64,000 bases of DNA from Sceloporus undulatus (taxonomy: Eukaryota; Chordata; Lepidosauria; Squamata; Phrynosomatidae). The stretch covers positions 106,581,179 to 106,645,178 of the forward strand of contig NC_056527.1 in assembly GCF_019175285.1 (NCBI RefSeq), given 5' to 3'. Made by a program: the position numbers and the translations under genes. This document shows, piece by piece, positions 54,821 to 64,000 of this stretch (within the stretch, counting starts at the first letter, position 1; each line of letters starts with the position of its first letter). The notes beneath the pieces are model-generated. The model worked only from the letters and a program-made list of their open reading frames with translations, was not told the origin of the DNA and ran no database searches.

Positions 54821-57800
54821 TTCATTCTGATGGGAGGGGGCTGGAGAGAGTTTTGAATGAATGGAAGGATTTATGTACTGTACAAATAATTCGTTCCGCC
54901 GCCGCTTTCGTAACCCGAAAGGCTTTCGCAAGCCAAAACCCCATAGGCGCTAATGGGGAAAAGCCGCGATTTGGTGCGAAAAAGCGCCGAAAAGCACCAA
55001 AATTTCTTTCGTAACCCGAAAAAACCTTCGTAACCCGGAACAGTTTTTTTCCTATTGATTTTTTTCGTATCCCGGGAATTTCGTAAGGCGGTGCTTTCGT
55101 ATCCCGGGGTACCTCCCGGGGGCCCAAGGCAGCTCACAGATAAAAGCATTTAACAATTTCAACAAAGTTCAAAACCAAACACATTTTGCTTTTGCAATAA
55201 AGGGGAGAATTTTGAGTAAGTGATTTTTGCTATTAAACCAAAGGCATTGGTTTTAATTGATGTACAGTACTAGTTTTGAAAATGAGAGACCATTCAAGCC
55301 GGCGTTCTTCCCTCTAAAATACTAGAGTCCCCCTATTTTCAGTGGAAAGGGGGGAAAGGTCCAAAGACTTCAGCTTGAAATGGCCAAGCAAAACTGATGA
55401 GCAAATTTGGTTCTGTTCCATGTTGGGTTCAGTTGAGACTACAGTGGTACCCCGGGATACGAATTACCCAGCTTACGAATTTTTCGGGATACGAAAAATC
55501 CCATAGGGATTTATTGTTTCGGCTTACGAAGGTTTTTTCGGGTTACGAAAAACCCCCGGCGCTGTTTTAAATGGAGCCGCGGCGGAGCCGCAGCTTTTTC
55601 TCCATTAGCGCCTATGGCAATTCGGCTTACGAAGGTTTTTCGGGTTACGAAATTAGCCGCGGAACGAATTAATTTCGTAACCCGAGGTACCACTGTATTT
55701 GGCTTCCCTCTGCTGCTGTTTAAATTAGCAAAGATGGGAAGGATAACATTACTGCCAGTTAATTCGATTAACTATTAAGTTGTGTTCTCTGCTTCTTTGT
55801 ATGCCTTTGGTCGCTTCATAAAAACTTACTACTGGCCCTCATCATTATTTGTATTCTGTGTGAGCACAGACATACATGCAATCTGTCTACTACAAGTAAG
55901 GTCACAGGTAACTGCATCTGGCAAAGTAGGCTCAAGCACCATGATGAATCTGATAGCCTTTAAAGAGCCATTGTGGATTCACGCATACACTTTGCTTCCT
56001 TTGCTCTCAAAAGAGTGGCTCTCAGACTTTGGTCCTCCAGATGGACTTGGACTTCTGGGAGCTGAAGTCCAAAACACCTGGAGGACCAGAGTTTGGGAAT
56101 CATTGCTCTAAAAATCCAGTTTGAGGCTGCTTTAAGTGCCCTGGCTCAGCACTAGGGAATCCTGGGAATTATAGTTTATTGTGGCACCAGAGTTTTCGAC
56201 AGAGAAGGCTTAAATGTCTCATCAAACTGTTGTTCCCAGAATCCCCTAGCATTGAACCAGGGCAGTTAAAACAGTCTCAAACTGGGTTATTTCTGCAGTG
56301 TGCTTTGGACTTAAGTCTCCGGTGCTTGAAAAGTGCTCTCCTCCTACATCTTTGTTTTGGTTAATGGCAGTTTCATTGGCTTCTGGTTTACCCCGTTTAT
56401 TACTTTCTTCACACACAGTTACATGATCTAAAATACTACTGACACCACATTAAATTTCTTCTTCACCCAAATATTTTACTTACACCACTTGTATGTCCAG
56501 GATTCAGACATATTTATTCTTCATATAATAGGAGTTGGCTATGATGCTTGTAGGAAATTACACAAGAAACCAAAAAATTGGGAGGAAGGTGGTGGCTGCC
56601 ATGTTAGTGAAATGGGAGTCAGAGGGGTAGTTGCTGAGGTAGCAGATAAATGATAAGGATGGGGAAATTGCTATGTGGACAGATGTCCTTTTGTGCTCCT
56701 AGGCGCGAACTGAATTCCTGCGCAAGAAAGCCCGCCTCTCTGCCCCAGGAAGCGATGACAAGAGCTCAGACCTTGTCCCTTTAGGTTTGGAAACAACCAC
56801 ACGCCATCTCAACCTTTTTCAAGAGTTGCAAGAAAGCGGCAACAAAGAATATGAGGAAGAGAAGAGGCAAGAGAAGGTGAGATGTGATAGTTGTATTTAA
56901 TTAATTAATTAATGTATATGATCCCATTCTTCCAGAAGAGGACCCAAGACAACTTACAAGACGTTAAGAGGTAGAGGACAAGGAAGCTTGTGTTTCCCTT
57001 TTTCTGCAGGCTCAAGAGGACTGAAAGGCTATAAGCTGGCAGAGATAGTGAAGGGTGGCTTGTGATTCTTGCTAGGTCCTGACTAATTAAGCGTAATAGA
57101 TGAAGAGTCAAATCATCCAGATCTTCGGGGGTTTTGGAGCATCTGTCTCTGCCACACTATATTCATAAAGAAGTCCTGGACATTCAGAGCCTTTGAGCTC
57201 AGTGCTTCTCTCACTCCCTCCAATCTGGATATGCTGAACTGCTGGAAGACAACTTTTAATGGCCTGTGGTTCAGATTTAATAACTACAGTCGGCCCTTCT
57301 TATACACAGATTTTTAATACACGGATTGAAGCATCCATGGTTTGAAAATGTTCAAAAAAAGTATAAATTTCAAATATCAAACCTTGATTTTTCCAATTTT
57401 TATAAGGGACACCATTTTGCTATGTCATTATATTTAATGGGACTTGATCATCCATGGATTTTGTTATCCATGGGGGATCTTGGAACCAAACCCAGCGTAT
57501 AACAAGGGTCCACTGTAATTTTATGCCCTGTAAAGCAATTAATGTAGACTAGTTACCTATTAACTAACCACCCTGTTCTACTGTTAGAGCTGTAGATGTT
57601 GTATTTTTTTTCTTTCCCACACTTTCAAGGAAGGGTGCCCAAAGACATAGTAATGGTGATTATAACCAGTGAGTGACCATGATTAAGTGAGCACAAGGGG
57701 GAAAATATATATTTTGCATTGAGGCTCAATGCATAGTCCAGGGAAATTTGATGTAGTGAAACTGTTGAGGTTAAGAGTATGGGTGAGCAAACATCAGTCA

Positions 57801-59658
57801 GGCACTGGTTGGAGCATTCTGCTGGCTGTAATCGAAAATTGCTTTTACAAGCTGTGGTCTATGTGGGAATGCCCAGTTTTGTAGAGGTATAAGTAAAAAA
57901 AATAATCCATAGAGAGAACATCTTTGCAGATATGATTTGGCCATGTGTGGTAGGATGACACCTCTGGGTTCTTTCATTCCCTCAGGAGCATCAGGAAAAA
58001 GCTCTGGGCATCCTCACTTACTTGGGTCAGAGTGCAGCAGAGGCCCAGACCAGTCGTCCCTGGTATCAGGAGGTACCAGAACGTGGCAAAGCTGTTGCCA
58101 AGGATGAGAAGCTGAAAGGAAAGCTGGACCCACTTGTGGAGATGGAGAGGCACTTGAAGAAGAAAAAAGGCTCCCACAGGAAAGAAGGGAAGAAAGGAAA
58201 AGAGGAACATGGGGGGAAAGAAAGAGGAAACATGGCAGTGAAGTGAGTACTTTTGGTGCATGGGGCATCCTTTTGTTGTCCAGGCTTGAGGATGGTGGGA
58301 GAGGTGTTGAGCACTCCTCTTTCGTTCTGGTACTAGATCAAGCTATTTGGCCCTGGGTACTCCAGAAACCAGCCCTGAGAAGCAGTGGTTGTGGACAATG
58401 CATTGAGTGCTTTTCCCATAAAACTTCCTTTGGCAGCAACTTGCTTAAAGACAAAAATGGTTTATTAATGTGTGCACACCCTTGTACCCATACTTCTTCT
58501 GGAGCACCAATGAATACAAGGAACTGCTTGCTTGTTTTCTGGTTTCTGAATGCATTCTTGAGTTAAGCTTTCAGATGAAGACTTAGCAGCATTTCATTAG
58601 AATGGTGGGATGGTTTCACCCTTAAGCCATGCTTGAAGTCAATGGCTACTAGTTAATTATGACCTAGTTAATCAAGACAATTTATTTCCATGGAGATGGA
58701 TGAGGAGTTGGAGCCTAAAGCCTTCAGTCAGTGTGGTGTAAGTTGTCTGATTTGTGAGAGAGTTCGGTCTGCAGTCAAGCACTGCAAGAATGAGTGCGAT
58801 GGGCTTACTCCCTTTTGCCTATGGATAAAATTTTCCCTATGTGCTTCCAGTTCACTGTCACTAACCGGCATCCTACTACTAGAAATTTCCGTTTGAAGCT
58901 GAATTAACTGAACTCTTCTTATTGCCATTACGTCATGATCCTGTCTGTCTGTAGTATCTATTCTTGCCTCTCAGCCCAAAGGTACATGACAGATACACTT
59001 GCCGAAGCTAAGCTATCAGATCCTGGAGTGCTTCCCCTCCACCCCAGCCCCTTACTCATGTTACTACCTCAGGTTTAGTGATAGAAGAAAGGCAGGATAT
59101 TAATTTAATACATTTTTCAAGTAACTTAGTTTCTAGGGTTTGAAGGGCCTATTATTGCCAATGTTCTGCTCCTGAACTATTATCCTCATCCCTTATTTGA
59201 AAGGAACAGCCTTCTTTGTCCCTGCCAACATGTCTAGAAGAGCTTGAGAACCATATTAGAGCATACAAAAGGCTTGATATAGAATGACATTAAGTGGGGG
59301 GTGAGGAGGCTGATCTGGCCATATATCACTTTGCCCTTCTCCGTTCCTTGGCCAAGAACTGGAAAAATTTCTATGGGTCCCACGTACTCTTCAGTTTCTT
59401 CCTCTTACTCCCCTTCCCTCTGGTCATTTCTTGTACAGGTCTGTGTCTTCATCTGCATCATCATCATTAGAGCAGCTTCGCCAGGAACGGTTGCGTCGTG
59501 AGAAAGCAGAGCAGGCTCGTGCTGAGTCTCTTTTGGCCCAGAGAGCAGGAACACTCCTGCCCCAAGAAACAGAGGAGGAACTGGATGATAGGAAACGTGG
59601 TTATAACTCCCAATTTCATCCCCAACTGGCAAGAAAGAGGGTCTGGGAACCACAGTGA
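54566..59658 (+). CDS. LENG1: LENG1, leukocyte receptor cluster member 1 (complete, 4 coding exons)
   Basis: Exons are 54566-54697, 56703-56876, 57986-58242 and 59439-59658, giving 260 aa (human 264). The start [20 protein letters not shown] is the conserved N terminus. A charged coiled-coil-like region follows ([20 protein letters not shown]), then [32 protein letters not shown], a lysine-rich middle and the conserved [15 protein letters not shown] end. It contains a CIR-type N-terminal motif; family function is poorly known and nuclear, possibly splicing-linked. The first intron appears to use a GC donor (GAG/GCAAGT at 54698), the only choice that keeps phase with the exon-2 acceptor at 56702. 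The other introns are GT-AG. It is convergent with CNOT3. Confidence 0.95.
54876..55113. mobile_element. CpG-rich mariner/pogo-type MITE, copy 2 (end-truncated)
   Basis: It reads 'aattcgttccgccgccgctt' then repeated 'cgtaacccgaaa' modules, with a CpG-containing core ('aaaagcgccgaaaagcacc'), and finishes at 'cgtatcccggggtacctc'. The terminal CAGTG is degraded on both sides. Same orientation as the copy at 27504-27758. Confidence 0.7.
55442..55695. mobile_element. CpG-rich mariner/pogo-type MITE, copy 3
   Basis: Ends CAGTGGTACCCCGGGATACG and 'cgtaacccgaggtaccactg' are inverse complements, flanked by TA. It is opposite in orientation to copy 2, only 330 bp away, so the two could pair in a LENG1 pre-mRNA. 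Confidence 0.8.
56010..56325. repeat. Two adjacent palindromic MITEs (LENG1 intron 1)
   Basis: Bases 56010-56104: 'tctcagactttggtcctcca' mirrored by 'tggaggaccagagtttggga'. Bases 56108-56325: 'ccagtttgaggctgctttaa' mirrored by 'ttaaaacagtctcaaactgg', with 'gaatcctgggaattatagtt' in the interior. Confidence 0.7.
57287..57515. mobile_element. Pogo/Tigger-like MITE, copy 3
   Basis: Ends CAGTCGGCCCTTCTTATACA and 'aacaagggtccactg', flanked by TA (57285-57286 and 57516-57517). Interior motifs are as in 33148-33367. It lies in LENG1 intron 2. Confidence 0.8.
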
Positions 59659-62218
59659 AGTTGTCTGCTGGTGTGACTGTACCAGGTGTCATCAGTGAGA
59701 TGATGGCAACAAGGGAGCTTCTGTGAGAAAAGACTCCATTTTCCCTTCTCATAACCTGAAGAATGGAGATGAAATCACCTTTTTCTTCAGGATAATTGTG
59801 CTTGCTCAAGACAACATATTATATGGCCCCATCATCTGCAGAAAAATATTGGACTGGTGCTATCTCTCATTCTGCATCAGAGAACATGATGCAAGGGATG
59901 ATTTGCTCAGATTTGACAAACCTATTTATTGCTGTTTTACTGGGATTTCAAAAACTGGTCCCAAATAAGTTCACATGTGTAACAGGAGTGTCTTTAAAAA
60001 TATTCTGGGTTTTCATTGGCAGCATATGAATGTTTTTGAATTTGATTATGCAGGTGAAGGAAACTCTGCTTTTTGATGATTTCCAGAAGCAGTAATAACA
60101 TCTGTCATGAGATATAGAGGCAAGACCCAAAATAGGGGTGATTTACAGCTTTTCTGCAGGTGGCAATGTAAGAAGAGGATTCAAAGATAGAATAACTGAA
60201 GTAGCACATTCCAAGATCAATTGCCCTTACCTCCCCTGGAAAGAATGTGCAAGTTGTTTGTAGAGAGAAAGACAAAAAGAAAGTGCATATTGTGTTTTGA
60301 AATACAGACATGCTAAATGACCAAACTGCAAAATAAAAATCTGGATCTTCCATTGTCTAGAGTTCCAATGATGTGGACTATTTAGGGTTTGTATCTTATC
60401 TTTTGAAGAGATGTAATACACTGTGTGTGGGATTCACTAAAATGACATAACACCCTGGGAGTTTTTGTGTTGCTAATACACCAGTTTCTTCCCTGTTTTT
60501 CTAGCCTACTAGATTGCAGGAGAGTTATTTACTATGTAATTTTTACACAAAACCACTTTTTTCAATCTAGCCAGATTTAAAGTTGGAAACAATTCACTTC
60601 ATAGGGTTTAGTCACTGAACATGTCAAACAGTCTCTGAACAGCAAGACAAGGTTGGGTGGGTGAAGCTGTTAACTATAAGCCTGTAAAAGGCTCCTCTTC
60701 TACCCTGAATATGCTTGAAAGGGTGAAAACAATACCAGCTTGTATCTCAAAACTAGAAAGGTGGTTAAATTGTGATTTATACTCCAGAGGGGTGGGATAC
60801 CAGCACTTTCATGCAGCTGCATGGTTTACTCATCAAAATGGAATAAAAATAGTTTTTGAGAGCCCTCTACAGTTAAGCAATTTATGTACAATAGTCTGCA
60901 AAGGAAATGGAAACTGGTATGTGGTGAACACAGCTTATCACCTTGGTGGAAGATCCAGGCAACCTTAAGTAATGTAGTACTTCCCGCCTTTAAATCCACT
61001 GATACAGAAATAAAAAGCAACACTAATTGTTCTGTCCCACCTCCCTCTTTGTATCTTGTCCCCGCCTTTCTCTACAAGAGAAGAAGAACACTCATAGAAA
61101 ACTATTTATTCATAAATATTTTCCAAAACGAAAATAGGCTTACGAAAAAATATCTTAACAGCGGCGTGGGCAGGGTGCTCCAGTTCAGGGGCATGGTTAA
61201 GGAGATGGGAGGAACATAGTCTTCCCACCTCCCCCCTGGGTTTTCCCAAATCTTTCCCCTCCAATTTGGAATAAATTGCAAGTCATCAAGGGGGAGGGTC
61301 TCTGTGGGAGGAGCAGCGGAATACATACGAGCTCATACCAAATTTAGGGTGATGACAAAATTTTGGAAAGGGAGGGAAAGAAGGAGAGACGCAGCAGCTG
61401 GTGGGAGAGTAGGCTTGGTTAAGTCTAAGTTCAGTCAGGAAAGAAATTTCAGGATCAAGGGATGATGTGAGGCTGGTGGACATTACATATGTCCCAGAAT
61501 GTTTCTTGCAATAAAAGGAAGTGAAAATTATGGCAGCTCATAAATTGGTGACAGACGGGCAGTCCATTAAAATATTTTGTCGCAGGGATGTCTTCAAAAA
61601 TTTATAACAATTTCATCATTTGCATTTTCAACATTTTCAGCCATAATAAATGGGCTAGATTTGGAGTAAGGTCATCATGAGATGTTCTTATACCAGTGGT
61701 TACTATGGGCCTCAATGTCACTAGGGCACATTATGGTAGCCAAATGAGGTGTGAGGTCTATGCCTAGAAGTGGGAAAATCAAACAAGGGTGGGATGTTTC
61801 GAGTTCGCTGCAATGAGAATGGGACTTCAGATTCTCTAGGATACACACAAAAATGGAGATTTGGGGGAAATCACTCCTTTGGTGAGATTCTCAATTTTTT
61901 TTAATCTCCACTGTCGCACCCAAAACTGATGCGCATGAAGAGTATTTTCCCATTTTTTTCCTGATCTCTTCATATAGGCAGAAGAGAATATGGGAAAGGC
62001 AGAGAAGAACCCTGCTGCCGCTGCCCCTCCTCCGTCCCGCGGTCACTTTTAAAACTTGCATGCATTTTTTTAAACGTGCGGCTCGCCCAGTCCCCCCAGG
62101 ATCATGATGCGCAGGAGGCGGGAAGATGGAGTGAGGTGAGAGATTAGTTGGTCTTCCTTTGCCGCACCGCAGCTGTCTCTGGAAGGAAGGCTTGGCACCC
62201 CCTGCTGGCCCCAGGGCA
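59659..62218. other. LENG1-CNOT3 convergent 3' region
   Basis: LENG1 (+) stops at 59658 and CNOT3 (-) stops at 62221, so both 3' UTRs lie here. A candidate LENG1 poly(A) signal is AATAAA near 60331 ('caaaataaaaatctgg'). The rest looks like unique sequence; I recognise no gene, SINE or LINE. CNOT3 is expected to have a long 3' UTR, but its end cannot be placed. Confidence 0.5.

Positions 62219-64000
<1,782 letters not shown>

Overview
The window is vertebrate nuclear DNA, most likely from a squamate reptile (lizard or snake). The evidence is intron-rich genes with vertebrate-type splice sites and a dense interspersed-repeat background: CR1, BovB/RTE-like and L2-like LINE fragments, a tRNA-headed SINE with an (ACA)n tail, many palindromic hAT- and pogo/mariner-type MITEs, and one SPIN hAT element. 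The species cannot be named from the sequence alone.

Gene layout, left to right: GRWD1 (+, 326-6530, seven coding exons, complete); TSEN34 (-, 12791-8087, four coding exons, complete); a divergent CpG-rich promoter at about 15.3-15.9 kb; MBOAT7 (+, 22559-31348, seven coding exons, complete); TMC4 (+, 33919-51744, sixteen coding exons, apparently complete); LENG1 (+, 54566-59658, four coding exons, complete); and the last three coding exons of CNOT3 (-, 64000-62219, running off the right edge). All exon chains were assembled by hand from splice consensus and reading phase, and each complete chain gives an uninterrupted frame. TSEN34-MBOAT7-TMC4-LENG1-CNOT3 is the same order and relative orientation as the human 19q13.42 block. 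GRWD1 lies elsewhere on chromosome 19 in human but here sits tail-to-tail with TSEN34.

The genes do not form one pathway. GRWD1 acts in histone/ribosome handling, TSEN34 in tRNA intron cleavage, MBOAT7 in phosphatidylinositol acyl remodelling, TMC4 is a TMC-family channel-like membrane protein, LENG1 is a poorly characterised charged protein, and CNOT3 belongs to the CCR4-NOT deadenylase. What links them is old synteny plus shared promoters: TSEN34 and MBOAT7 diverge from one CpG island, while LENG1 and CNOT3 converge.

Most of the rest is introns and repeats. Points worth a second look: a roughly 115-bp inverted repeat with duplicated CCAAT/GATGGCGG units in the TSEN34/MBOAT7 promoter; two copies of a GC-rich element made almost wholly of consecutive hairpins; a SPIN element with near-intact 8-bp target duplication; a probable GC-AG intron in LENG1; a NAGNAG acceptor in MBOAT7; a LINE fragment with a 57-bp inverted duplication at its 5' end; a truncated U6 snRNA copy; a solo LTR fossil; and two assembly gaps flanked by near-identical repeats that look like false duplications. 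I found no convincing undescribed multi-gene system.
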